Shown here piece after piece: positions 45,432 through 54,426 of a stretch of 64,000 nucleotides of DNA. Source of the DNA: Alphaproteobacteria bacterium (GTDB taxonomy: Bacteria > Pseudomonadota > Alphaproteobacteria > Sphingomonadales > Kordiimonadaceae); the NCBI GenBank assembly GCA_006226495.1, contig SBGU01000023.1:1-64000 (forward strand). The letters run 5' to 3'. The number at the start of each line of letters is the position of its first letter. The first letter of the stretch is position 1. The notes below the pieces were generated by a model. It did no database searches and was not told the origin of the DNA. It worked only from the letters and a program-made list of their open reading frames with translations. The position numbers and the translations under genes were made by a program.

Positions 45432-46247
45432 GTGCGCCGGTTCGAAGTGCCGCTGTATGTTTTTGTGCTGGCCTTTTTTGTCATCCGCTTCGCAGGCGAC
45501 GACGATGGCGGCGACCGCCGGCCCCTGCCCGAAAGCCCGGAGCGCATTGTGCCGGTGCCGGACGTGGGCGACCTGCCGCCCAGCGACGAACGGGCGGTTT
45601 GGGTCGACCTGGAAACCAAGGTCCAGAACGGCGTCGGCACCGGTTTTGCGATCCTGGACGGCGCCACCTATATCACCGCCCGCCATGTGGTGGACGGCTG
45701 CGCCGAGGTCTATCTGGTCAGCGGCCCGCAGGGCCAGCCCAAGGCGCGCCGGGTTGATATCGAACACAATCGCGATTTTGCTGTCCTGAAGGTTGGTCTG
45801 CCGCACCGCAATACCGTGGCTCTGTCGGAAACCGTGCCGCACCGGGGCGACGAAGGTTATATGGTCGGCTTCCCGCAGGCCAAACCGGCGGATGTGCGCG
45901 CCACCGTAATCGGCACCACCGAAATGCGTTCGCGCGGGCGGTATGACGCGCGGGAGCCGGTGCTGGCCTGGGTCGAACGCGAACGCCGGCCCGATTTCAC
46001 CGGCGCCCTGTCCGGCATTTCGGGCGGGCCTGTCTTCAACGCCGACGGCAATGTCATTGGTACCGTGGTCGCGGGGGCACCGCGCCGGGGCCGGGCCTAC
46101 AGCACCCACCCGCATGTGTTCGCGGAAACCGGCATGATGGAATCAGGCAACCTGCACCGCACCTTCAACCCGCAGAATTTCGATGAAATCGGCAAGGAAT
46201 ACCGCGCCAACGGCGCCGTGGTCCAGGTTTACTGCAAGGTGCAGTAA
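45432..46247 (+). CDS. Membrane-anchored trypsin-like serine protease
   Basis: A 271-residue protein with an N-terminal anchor (about 6-20), a Pro/Asp-rich linker and a chymotrypsin-fold domain: His85 in TARHVVDGC, Asp115 in NRDFAVLK, Ser197 in SGISGGPVF, all in order. No PDZ domain is present, unlike DegP. I start at GTG 45432, with an AGG site upstream; a longer frame from 45375 overlaps DUF350. The pairing with DUF350 suggests a membrane process. The substrate is unknown. Confidence 0.85.
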   Translation: MRRFEVPLYVFVLAFFVIRFAGDDDGGDRRPLPESPERIVPVPDVGDLPPSDERAVWVDLETKVQNGVGTGFAILDGATYITARHVVDGCAEVYLVSGPQGQPKARRVDIEHNRDFAVLKVGLPHRNTVALSETVPHRGDEGYMVGFPQAKPADVRATVIGTTEMRSRGRYDAREPVLAWVERERRPDFTGALSGISGGPVFNADGNVIGTVVAGAPRRGRAYSTHPHVFAETGMMESGNLHRTFNPQNFDEIGKEYRANGAVVQVYCKVQ

Positions 46248-46250
46248 ACC

Positions 46251-46772
46251 TCAGCGGCCCTTGAGCGGCGCCATGGCCCGCCACAGTTTTTCCGCCAGCG
46301 ACCGGCGTTCGGCTGCGGTCAGGAACGCGCCCACCTGCAGCCGTTCGCCGTGCGAGGAAAACACCAGCATATTGTCGTCGCCGCCTTCGGTGGCCACCAG
46401 CTTGACCTGCACCCAATAGGGATCGAAGCGCCAGCTTTCGGCGCTGCCGTTCGGCTGCACGCGGGTGACGATCAGGTCTTTTGCACTCAGGCGGATATTT
46501 TCATGCAGTCGCGCCTGCCGGTAGCTCAGGTGAAACGCCAGCCACAAGGCCAGGATGTCGATGGTGACAAAAATCACCACCGGCCAGGCGCCCACGGCAA
46601 AAAACCTGAAAGCGGCAATCAGGCACAAGAGCAAAAGCCCTGCGATCATGCGGTTATAATGCCGCCGGCTCAGCGACCGGTGCGGATAAAGGGTGGCGCC
46701 AAACAGTTTCTCGGGCGCCGGATCGGGTTCAGGCGCCGTTTGGCTGTTGTGGGTGTGTGACCGTTCGTGCAT
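46251..46772 (-). CDS. DUF2244 membrane protein
   Basis: A 173-residue integral membrane protein with two central hydrophobic segments (about 43-60 and 63-84) and a soluble C-terminal half (WRFDPYWVQVKLVATEGGDDNMLVFSSHGERLQVGAFLTAAER), the DUF2244 pattern common in alphaproteobacteria. No function is known. It ends three bases after the convergent protease gene stop and lies 13 bases after the monooxygenase gene. Confidence 0.85.
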   Translation of the reverse strand: MHERSHTHNSQTAPEPDPAPEKLFGATLYPHRSLSRRHYNRMIAGLLLLCLIAAFRFFAVGAWPVVIFVTIDILALWLAFHLSYRQARLHENIRLSAKDLIVTRVQPNGSAESWRFDPYWVQVKLVATEGGDDNMLVFSSHGERLQVGAFLTAAERRSLAEKLWRAMAPLKGR

Positions 46773-46785
46773 GAAGTGCAGTCTA

Positions 46786-48006
46786 TCACGAACCGGGCCG
46801 CTGCCCCTTCAGGAGTTTCGGCAGCTCGCCGACGGTGCCCCGCGCGTGCGCCATGAAAAAATTCTTCAGGGGCGGGATTTCGTTCACCACCGCAAGGCCG
46901 ACATCGCGGGCCAGGCGCACGGGCGCGATATCGTTTGAAAACAAACGGTTCAATATGTCGGTGACCGCATAAAGGGTCGTATTGTCGGTATGGCGCCAGC
47001 GGGCATAACGGTCCAGCACATCAGGCGCGCCGATATCAAGGCCGGCGTGGGCCGCGTCGGCCAGCACCTCGATCATCGCCGCCACGTCCCTCAGGCCCAG
47101 GTTCAGGCCCTGTCCGGCAATCGGGTGGATGCCATGGGCGGCGTCGCCCAACAAGGCCAGCCGCTGGTCGGTATAGCGGTCGGCATATTCGAGGGTCAGG
47201 GGGTATGACCAGCGCCCGCCGATCACCTTCACGTCACCCAGGAAATCACCGACCCGGCGCCGGACTTCGGCTTCAAACGCCCGGTCCGACAGGCCCATGA
47301 TTGTGGGCACCAGATGTTCCTTTTCGGTCCAGACCAGCGAGGCGCGGTTGCCGGTCAGCGGCAGGATCGCAAAGGGGCCCGACGGCAGGAACCGTTCATG
47401 GGCGATGCCGCAGTGGCTGAATTCATGTTCGATGGAACAGACGATGCCCTGCTGGCGATATTTGAAATGGCTGGTGCCGATGCCGGCGTGGGCTCGCACG
47501 ATGCTGTTGCGGCCGTCCATGCCCAACAAGAGGGACGAGGTCAGCACATGGCCGCTTTTCAGGCTGACGGTTACCTTGCCGGCGCTGCGCTCGATCGATG
47601 TCACCTCATCCGGCGCATAAAGCCGGATACCGTCCATTTCCTCAAGCCGCGCGAACAGCGCGATGCGGGTGTGGCGGTTCTCGACCATGTTGCCCAGGGG
47701 GCCTTCGCCCAGCGCGGTATGATCGAAATGCAGGTGCATCAAGGACGGGCCGTCGGTGACCCGGATTTCAAGGATCGGCTGCGCATAGGGCTGCATATGT
47801 TTCCAGATGCCAAGCGCCTCGAGCATCTGGCAGGTCGCAAAGGCAAGCGCACTGGCGCGGCCGTCATATTTCGCCGCTGTCAGGTCGCCCTTGGGCGCGC
47901 GGTCGATCAGGCCGACCGAAAAACCCTGGGCCGCAAGGCCGATGGCCGCGGTCATGCCCGCAAGGCCGCCGCCGATGATGGTGATATCGTGATGCGCTTC
48001 GGTCAT
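46786..48006 (-). CDS. UbiH/UbiF/VisC-family FAD monooxygenase
   Basis: A 406-residue flavoprotein of the UbiH type: FAD motif ITIIGGGLAGMTAAIGLA, RASALAFATCQMLEALG, mid region GMDGRNSIVRAHAGI, and FAD-ribityl motif GDAAHGIHPIAGQGLNLGLRDVAAMIEVL. These hydroxylate the ring of ubiquinone precursors. Which position it modifies cannot be read from sequence. It is followed by DUF2244 on the same strand, and is divergent from ftsK across a 209-base gap. Confidence 0.92.
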   Translation of the reverse strand: MTEAHHDITIIGGGLAGMTAAIGLAAQGFSVGLIDRAPKGDLTAAKYDGRASALAFATCQMLEALGIWKHMQPYAQPILEIRVTDGPSLMHLHFDHTALGEGPLGNMVENRHTRIALFARLEEMDGIRLYAPDEVTSIERSAGKVTVSLKSGHVLTSSLLLGMDGRNSIVRAHAGIGTSHFKYRQQGIVCSIEHEFSHCGIAHERFLPSGPFAILPLTGNRASLVWTEKEHLVPTIMGLSDRAFEAEVRRRVGDFLGDVKVIGGRWSYPLTLEYADRYTDQRLALLGDAAHGIHPIAGQGLNLGLRDVAAMIEVLADAAHAGLDIGAPDVLDRYARWRHTDNTTLYAVTDILNRLFSNDIAPVRLARDVGLAVVNEIPPLKNFFMAHARGTVGELPKLLKGQRPGS

Positions 48007-48215
48007 GTGCCGTCTCCGTTCGGACCCATCTAGGACGATTGGGACCGCCCTGTCCAGTGCCAGACTGACGCAGCAAGGTGCTATCTGTAGGGTGCCATGA
48101 AATCGCCGCTCTTGTCCTTAACCCTCGAAGCGCATTAAAGTGGGCGCCACGCGAACAGGACAGGAACATAAGCGGCCGGACATCATGATCCGGTAGCCCG
48201 AGGGAGCAGGTATCA

Positions 48216-50666
48216 GTGCCGGCACGCAAACAGGCGGTTGCAACACCCAAAAAGTCGACCAAAAGCAAGGCGCAGGCACCGATCCTGCCGCCGGCCTTTG
48301 TGTTGTTCATGAAAAGCACCGGATGGCGCACCCTGGGCCTGACCCTGTTTGCGCTGGCAATTGCGCTGGTGCTGTCGCTCGCAAGCTATAACCGCGCCGA
48401 CCCGACCATCAACAACCAGTCCTATGCCGAGGTGGCCAACTGGCTGGGCAGCGCGGGCGCCAATGTCGCCGACGTGCTGATGCAGACGCTGGCTTTGGCC
48501 GCCTACCTCTTGGCGCTGCCTGTGGCCCTTTGGGGAATCAAGCTGATGCGCCTCAAGTGGCTGCCCATGTTCTGGCTCAACCTCGCCATGCTGCCGGTCA
48601 GCCTGATTCTGCTGGCCGTGGCCATGAGTGTGGTGGCGCCTTCGGGTGATTTTGTCGAACAGGCGGGCTATGGCGGTGCCCTGGGGCAGGAACTCTATGG
48701 CTTGATGATCCGGCTGATGGGCGGTTTCGTGATTCCCAACTGGGTTTACGGCGTGGTCTTTGCGGTGCTTGGCCTGCCGCTTTATGCCTTTTCCTTTGCG
48801 CTCAACCGCGCGGAATGGGTTGCCATCGGTCGTTTCATCACCATGGTGGGCCGGGCCATCTGGCGTGGCATCCGCGCCGTGCTGGCGGGCCTTGCCGCCC
48901 TGGTGCGCGCCACCGCCGGCCTGTTCGCCCGCCGCGAACGGTCGCTAGATGATGATGACGATTATGTGCCGGCGAAAAAACCCCGCGCCCCGCGTGCCGC
49001 CAAGGCCCGGGCTGAGGAAGCAGACGAAGGCCCGGCTCTGGTCGCGGAACCTTTCCTGCCCAAACGGGTCAAGACCCAGGCCAAACCGGAAAAAGGCCGG
49101 CGCGAAGGCAAGGAAGCCCAGATCAAGCTGGACTTTGGCGACGCAAACGGCTTTGCCCTGCCCGCCCTCGACCTGCTGGCGCCGCCGCCGCCGCCTGAAA
49201 AGATCGGTCGCATCAGTGAAGAGGCGCTGGAACAGAACGCCCGCATGCTGGAAGGCGTGCTGGACGACTTTGGTGTGCAGGGCGACATCAATGATGTGCG
49301 CCCGGGCCCCGTGGTCACCCTTTATGAGCTTGAACCCGCGCGCGGCACCAAATCGGCCCGTGTGATCGGCCTCGCCGACGATATCGCCCGCTCGATGAGT
49401 GCGATTTCCGCCCGTGTCGCCGTGGTGCCCGGCCGCAATGCCATCGGTATCGAACTGCCGAACGCCGACCGCCAGACCGTGTTCCTGCGCGAACTGCTGG
49501 CAAGCCGCGATTATGAAGGCACCAAGGCGCGCCTGCCCATCGTGCTGGGCAAGGATATCGGCGGCGTACCGATTGTGGCCGACCTTGCGTCCATGCCCCA
49601 CCTGCTGGTTGCCGGTACCACGGGTTCCGGTAAATCGGTGGGCGTGAACACCATGATCCTGTCGCTTCTCTATCGGCATGGGCCCGAAAGCCTCCGCTTC
49701 ATCATGGTCGACCCCAAGATGCTCGAGCTTTCCATTTATGACGGTATCCCGCACCTCTTGACCCCCGTGGTGACCGAAGCCAAAAAGGCCGTGGTTGCGC
49801 TCAAATGGGCGGTCCGGGAAATGGAAGAACGCTACCGCAGCATGTCGAAGCTCGGGGTGCGCAACCTGGCCGCCTTCAACAAGCGCATCCAGGAAGCCCG
49901 TGAAAATGGCGAACGCCTGACCCGTCAGGTGCAGACCGGGTTCGACAAGGAAACCGGCCAGCCGGTGATGGAGGAACAGGAGTTCGACTTCCAGCCGCTG
50001 CCCTTCATCGTCATCGTGATCGACGAGATGGCGGACCTGATGCTGGTGGCCGGCAAGGATGTGGAAGCCACGATCCAGCGCCTGGCGCAAATGGCGCGGG
50101 CCGCCGGCCTGCACCTGATTACCGCAACCCAGCGTCCGTCGGTGGATGTGATCACCGGTACCATCAAGGCCAACTTCCCGACCCGGATCAGTTTCCAGGT
50201 GACCAGTAAGATCGACAGCCGCACCATTCTGGGTGAACAGGGCGCCGAACAGCTTCTGGGCATGGGCGACATGCTCTTTATGGCCGGGGGTGGCCGCATC
50301 ACCCGCGTGCATGGTGCTTTTGTTTCGGATAACGAGGTCGAGCGCATCGTCAGCCACCTGAAAAAACAGGGCGCGCCCGACTATCTGCAGGAAGTGACAG
50401 AAGAACCTGAAGAAGGTTTTGACAGTCCGTTCATCCCCGGTCCATCCGGCGGCGGCAATGATGACGAAAGCCTTTATGACCAAGCGGTCAATATCGTGCT
50501 GCGCGACCGGCGGGCGTCCACCAGCTACATCCAGCGGCGCCTGAAGGTCGGGTACAACAAGGCCGCCTCGCTGATCGAGGAAATGGAACAGCAGGGGGTG
50601 ATTTCCGCCCCCAACCACAAGGGCCAGCGCGAAGTGCTGGTGCCTGAACGCGAAGAAGAATTTTAA
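48216..50666 (+). CDS. ftsK: DNA translocase FtsK
   Basis: An 816-residue inner-membrane DNA pump working at the division septum to move chromosome ends to dif. N-terminal membrane segments about 34-54, 80-100, 110-135 and 160-185; a charged low-complexity linker about 240-310; motor with Walker A LLVAGTTGSGKSVGVNTMIL and Walker B FIVIVIDEMADLMLVAG; C-terminal gamma winged helix (VLRDRRASTSYIQRRLKVGYNKAASLIEEMEQQGVI). The start is a GTG with GGGAG upstream. lolA follows 20 bases later, a conserved pair. Confidence 0.97.
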   Translation: MPARKQAVATPKKSTKSKAQAPILPPAFVLFMKSTGWRTLGLTLFALAIALVLSLASYNRADPTINNQSYAEVANWLGSAGANVADVLMQTLALAAYLLALPVALWGIKLMRLKWLPMFWLNLAMLPVSLILLAVAMSVVAPSGDFVEQAGYGGALGQELYGLMIRLMGGFVIPNWVYGVVFAVLGLPLYAFSFALNRAEWVAIGRFITMVGRAIWRGIRAVLAGLAALVRATAGLFARRERSLDDDDDYVPAKKPRAPRAAKARAEEADEGPALVAEPFLPKRVKTQAKPEKGRREGKEAQIKLDFGDANGFALPALDLLAPPPPPEKIGRISEEALEQNARMLEGVLDDFGVQGDINDVRPGPVVTLYELEPARGTKSARVIGLADDIARSMSAISARVAVVPGRNAIGIELPNADRQTVFLRELLASRDYEGTKARLPIVLGKDIGGVPIVADLASMPHLLVAGTTGSGKSVGVNTMILSLLYRHGPESLRFIMVDPKMLELSIYDGIPHLLTPVVTEAKKAVVALKWAVREMEERYRSMSKLGVRNLAAFNKRIQEARENGERLTRQVQTGFDKETGQPVMEEQEFDFQPLPFIVIVIDEMADLMLVAGKDVEATIQRLAQMARAAGLHLITATQRPSVDVITGTIKANFPTRISFQVTSKIDSRTILGEQGAEQLLGMGDMLFMAGGGRITRVHGAFVSDNEVERIVSHLKKQGAPDYLQEVTEEPEEGFDSPFIPGPSGGGNDDESLYDQAVNIVLRDRRASTSYIQRRLKVGYNKAASLIEEMEQQGVISAPNHKGQREVLVPEREEEF

Positions 50667-50686
50667 AAGAAGGCGGACCACAGCCC

Positions 50687-51421
50687 ATGACGGCAAGGAC
50701 GATGTTTGGAGTAACTCTGGCGCTGATGCTGGCCTTACCGGCAAACGCACAGGATCAGGCTGGCCAGCAAACGGCTGCGCAGGATCAGGAGGCGCTGCCC
50801 CCGGTCGAGGAACAGGCGGTGGATACGTCGGTGGGCGACAAGAACCTCGCCGCGCTCCGGCAAATCCAGGACTATATGGACGGTGTGAAAAGCCTTGAGG
50901 CCGATTTCATGCAGCGCGCCAACAATGGCAATGTCGCGCGCGGCACCCTTTATATGGAACGCCCGGGCAGGATTCGTTTCGAATATGCGGACGATGTGCC
51001 GTTCCTGGTGGTGGCCGACGGCAAGACCCTGAATTTTGTCGATTATGAAGTCGGCCAGGTGACCAAATGGCCGGTCAAGGACACACCGATGCTGGCGCTT
51101 CTGGGCTCGTCCTTCGATCTCGCCAGCGTCAACGCCCATATCGAGGTGGAACCGCAGGGCATCCCGGGGCTTATCGCGCTCAGCGCGCTTGACCCCAAAC
51201 AGCCGGAACTGGGCAGCATCACCATCTATTTCAAACAAGTGCCCACCCGGGCTGACGGTTCGGATGCGTCCCTGTTGCTGCAAAGCTGGCTGGTGACCGA
51301 CGCCAAGGGCGAACGCACCTATGTGGAAATCTCCAACAGCATCGTGAACCCCGCGCTCAAGGACACGCTCTGGACCTTCGAGGACCCGCGCGGCCTGAAA
51401 CGCCGCCGCGGCGTGCGCTGA
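50687..51421 (+). CDS. lolA: LolA, outer-membrane lipoprotein carrier
   Basis: A 244-residue periplasmic protein that ferries lipoproteins from the LolCDE complex to the outer membrane. Signal peptide about 1-21 (PANA-QD). The LolA core shows LRQIQDYMDGVKSLEADFMQRANNGNVARGTLYMERPGRIRFEY and DTLWTFEDPRG near the end. A Gln-rich spacer after the signal is unusual but not rare. It lies 20 bases after ftsK, the usual alphaproteobacterial order. Confidence 0.94.
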   Translation: MTARTMFGVTLALMLALPANAQDQAGQQTAAQDQEALPPVEEQAVDTSVGDKNLAALRQIQDYMDGVKSLEADFMQRANNGNVARGTLYMERPGRIRFEYADDVPFLVVADGKTLNFVDYEVGQVTKWPVKDTPMLALLGSSFDLASVNAHIEVEPQGIPGLIALSALDPKQPELGSITIYFKQVPTRADGSDASLLLQSWLVTDAKGERTYVEISNSIVNPALKDTLWTFEDPRGLKRRRGVR

Positions 51422-51530
51422 CGTTCCATAATCACGAGCGGTTGAATTGGCGCCTTCCCGGCGCCTTTCCCCTTGCGCCGCCGGGGCCAAGGCGTTAGGC
51501 CTTTGGCTCAGGTGGGAGGAACCGACAGAC

Positions 51531-52142
51531 ATGAGCCAGGACCAGCATTCCGACGAAACGGATTTCGACGACGCGCTCGACGACCTGTTCGACGAATTCC
51601 CGAGCCTGCGCCTCGTCGCACCCTTCCTGGCACTGGCTGAAAATGTGCGCTGGTTCCGGGGGCTTGGTGAATTGCCGGATGCCCGCACCGCCAACCTGGC
51701 GCGCGAATATGCCGCCGCCCTTGGTTTCCCGGATGCCGAACCCGCGTTTCTGGGTGACTGGGCCGAAGCGGCCGAGGCGGCGGAAAGTGCGGACTATAAC
51801 AGTCCGGCCTGGGAGGCGGAGGAACAGCTCCGCGCCGCGCTGACTGCCGATGTGCTGGAGGTTATCGACGAACAGACGCTTGAACTGGTGATGACCCATG
51901 TCGTCCAGTCGGTGTCCGAAGCCATCGAAGCGGCGGTCGAAGAAGCGGCGGACGACCTGCGTGTCGCGGACGAAGAATTCATGAATGCGGCCTTTGGCGC
52001 CGCGGTGCAGGCCTGTTACCTGGCGGCCCTTGTGGCCATGGCGGGCGCGGATGAAGACCATCCCTTTACGCTCCGTTTCCAGTTGTTCGAGCGCGGCCGC
52101 TGGCCCCTCGGCATCGTCGGCAACAGTTTCCTGATTTTCTAG
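51531..52142 (+). CDS. Acidic hypothetical protein
   Basis: A 203-residue protein with many Glu, Asp and Ala residues and no signal peptide or metal motif; much is probably helical (AEAAEAAESADYNSPAWEAEEQLRAAL and SVSEAIEAAVEEAADDL). I do not recognise a family. GGGAGG precedes the ATG at 51531; a longer frame from 51447 is less likely. It lies between lolA and xthA on the same strand. Confidence 0.75.
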   Translation: MSQDQHSDETDFDDALDDLFDEFPSLRLVAPFLALAENVRWFRGLGELPDARTANLAREYAAALGFPDAEPAFLGDWAEAAEAAESADYNSPAWEAEEQLRAALTADVLEVIDEQTLELVMTHVVQSVSEAIEAAVEEAADDLRVADEEFMNAAFGAAVQACYLAALVAMAGADEDHPFTLRFQLFERGRWPLGIVGNSFLIF

Positions 52143-52162
52143 TAGGGCAAGGATACGTGACC

Positions 52163-52945
52163 ATGCGGCTTATTACCTGGAACATCAATTCGGTGCGCGC
52201 GCGCCTGCATCTGGTCAGCGACCTGATCAAGACCTACGAGCCCGATGTTTTGTGCCTGCAGGAAACCAAGGTGCAGGACCATATGTTCCCGCGCGAGTTT
52301 TTCGCCGAACACGGCATGCCGCACCTGGCGATCCGCGGCCAGAAAAGCCACCATGGTGTTGCCATCGCCTCGCGCATCAAGTTCGAGGACAGTTTCCATA
52401 TCGACTGGTGCGACATGGGTGACGCGCGCCATATCGCGGTCAAGCTGCCGTCAGGGCCGATCCTGCATAATTTTTATGTGCCGGCGGGCGGCGATGAGCC
52501 CGACCCGGCCATCAACGACAAGTTTGCCCACAAGCTGCGCTTCCTGGATGAGATGACCGACTGGTCCACCGGCCTGAAAGACCCGTCCATCGTGGTGGGT
52601 GATCTCAATATCGCGCCCTATGAAGCCGATGTCTGGAACCACAAGGCGCTTCTGAAAGTGGTGTCGCACACGCCGGTTGAGACCGATGGCATGCTGAAGC
52701 TGATGAAAAGCCACGGCTGGGTCGATGTCATGCGCCAGTTCACGCCGATGGACGAAAAGCTTTATAGCTGGTGGTCCTACCGCGCCAAGGACTGGTCCGC
52801 CGCCGACAAGGGCCGCCGGCTCGACCATGTCTGGGTCAGCCCCGCGATCAAGGACCGCCCGGTGGCCATGCAGGTGATCCGCGATGCCCGCGGCTGGGAA
52901 AAAGCTTCGGACCACGCGCCCGTGATGGTGGATTTCAAATTCTAG
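52163..52945 (+). CDS. xthA: Exodeoxyribonuclease III
   Basis: A 260-residue AP endonuclease and 3'-exonuclease for base-excision repair. Signatures: LITWNINSVRARL, LCLQETKVQDHMFP, VVGDLNIAP, RLDHVWVS and SDHAPVMVDF. All catalytic Asp/Glu/His appear. I use ATG 52163, with AAGGA nine bases upstream; GTG 52157 would be too close to it. Confidence 0.95.
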   Translation: MRLITWNINSVRARLHLVSDLIKTYEPDVLCLQETKVQDHMFPREFFAEHGMPHLAIRGQKSHHGVAIASRIKFEDSFHIDWCDMGDARHIAVKLPSGPILHNFYVPAGGDEPDPAINDKFAHKLRFLDEMTDWSTGLKDPSIVVGDLNIAPYEADVWNHKALLKVVSHTPVETDGMLKLMKSHGWVDVMRQFTPMDEKLYSWWSYRAKDWSAADKGRRLDHVWVSPAIKDRPVAMQVIRDARGWEKASDHAPVMVDFKF

Positions 52946-52969
52946 GCTGACGGCGAAAGGGCAAGGGCC

Positions 52970-53815
52970 ATGGCAGGCGGTTATCATATCGAAACCATGG
53001 ATGCGGCGGATGTCGCGACCGCAATCGCCTGGGCCGCACGCGAAGGCTGGAACCCGGGCCTCAATGACGCAGAAACCTTCTTTGCCGCCGATCCCACCGG
53101 CTTTTTCAAAGGTGTGCTGGACGGCGATATCGTCGCGACCGGCAGCGCCGTCATCTATGACGACAGTTTCGCCTTCTGCGGCCTTTATATCGTGGCGCCC
53201 GATAGGCGCGGGCAGGGTTATGGCCTCGCGCTCACCAAAGCGCGGCTGGCGTATGCCGGCGACCGCAATGTCGGCATCGATGGCGTGCTTGAAAATGTGC
53301 GGCTTTATGAACGCATCGGGTATGTGCCCTATTATGAAAACTGCCGCTTCGAAGGCCGCGCGGTCGCACCCGTCGTGGTCTCGAACCATGTTGTGCCCAT
53401 CCAGGCCAGCGACTGGGACCAGATCCGCGCCTATGACCGCCAGTGTTTCCCCGCGCACCGGGATGCTTTCCTGAAAGCCTGGCTCGGGCAGGGTGACGCG
53501 CGTGCGGTCTGTTATGTGGAAGACGGCCTGGTGCGGGGCTATGCGGTCCGCCGCCGCTGCCAGATGGGCCACAAGGTCGGGCCGCTGTTTGCGGACAATC
53601 GCGATATCGCGGAAGCCCTGTTCGATGCCCTGCAGGCCGACATTGCAGGCGAGGCCATCATCCTCGACACGCCGGAAAACAATGCCGATGCGGTCGCCAT
53701 CGCCACCACGCGCGGCATGACCAAGGTGTTCGCCACCGCGCGCATGTACCAGAAGGGCCTGCCGCCCCTCGCCTACGACAAGATTTTCGGCATCACCAGT
53801 TTTGAACTGGGCTAG
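52970..53815 (+). CDS. Two-domain GNAT acetyltransferase
   Basis: A 281-residue protein with a GNAT domain in the first half (FCGLYIVAPDRRGQGYGLALTKARLAYAGDRNVGIDG; the R-R-G-Q-G-Y loop binds acetyl-CoA) and a second GNAT-like domain after residue 140 resembling the YitH/HolE C-terminal domain (IQASDWDQIRAYDRQCFPAHRDAFLKAWL). Such tandem forms acetylate unknown small molecules or proteins. Confidence 0.85.
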   Translation: MAGGYHIETMDAADVATAIAWAAREGWNPGLNDAETFFAADPTGFFKGVLDGDIVATGSAVIYDDSFAFCGLYIVAPDRRGQGYGLALTKARLAYAGDRNVGIDGVLENVRLYERIGYVPYYENCRFEGRAVAPVVVSNHVVPIQASDWDQIRAYDRQCFPAHRDAFLKAWLGQGDARAVCYVEDGLVRGYAVRRRCQMGHKVGPLFADNRDIAEALFDALQADIAGEAIILDTPENNADAVAIATTRGMTKVFATARMYQKGLPPLAYDKIFGITSFELG

Positions 53816-53849
53816 TATCAGTGATCGCAGCACCAACCCGAGGTAAATA

Positions 53850-54410
53850 GTGGAACGGGGTACGAAGGATAAAGTCCGCATTCTATATTCGGTACGAGAC
53901 CTTCAAATGGCATTGTCGGCAGCCGATTTTTTGCTCGGCTACGATGAACAGGAAAAATACTGTATCGAGGACTTGCGTAGGTTCAAATGCTTTGAAACGA
54001 CGCTGGTAATTTCTTACGCACGACCGTTCTCCAACACACGCGGCCGGTTTCCAAGATTTTCGTTTGATCTAATAGGTATGCAGCTCGATAGTCGTCAGCA
54101 AGCTTGCCACAACGAACTTATTGAACTCAGGGATGGCGCTTTTGCTCATTCGGATAAACGGATGATGCAAATGTCTTCTGCTTTTTTGACAATAGAATCG
54201 ATCGGCAACAAAGAGCCTGTCAATTTTTCACTTTTGAGGTGGGTGGAGAGGCCATTAATTGTGGGCGAAAAGCTGCATATGACTATCGAACTGATAAAGG
54301 CAGTTATCAGGCATATTGTGAGCAGCGAGTTCCCTAAAATGCAAAGCAATCCAGAAGATTACACGTTTCACCTCGACTATCATTCCCAATCAAGTACCTC
54401 TGACGAGTGA
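53850..54410 (+). CDS. AT-rich HEPN-like hypothetical protein
   Basis: A 186-residue protein with no recognised family. Residues 94-100 read R-D-G-A-F-A-H, an R-x5-H motif of the type that forms the active site of HEPN RNases, followed by SD (AHSD), a pattern common in AbiU2/AbiV-like HEPN proteins. The start is a GTG with GAGG seven bases upstream. Base use is foreign: sampled 60-base lines have 28 and 22 G+C, against 41 in the gene before. It stands alone between chromosomal genes. Confidence 0.6.
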   Translation: MERGTKDKVRILYSVRDLQMALSAADFLLGYDEQEKYCIEDLRRFKCFETTLVISYARPFSNTRGRFPRFSFDLIGMQLDSRQQACHNELIELRDGAFAHSDKRMMQMSSAFLTIESIGNKEPVNFSLLRWVERPLIVGEKLHMTIELIKAVIRHIVSSEFPKMQSNPEDYTFHLDYHSQSSTSDE

Positions 54411-54426
54411 GATAGCCTTGGTGAGG

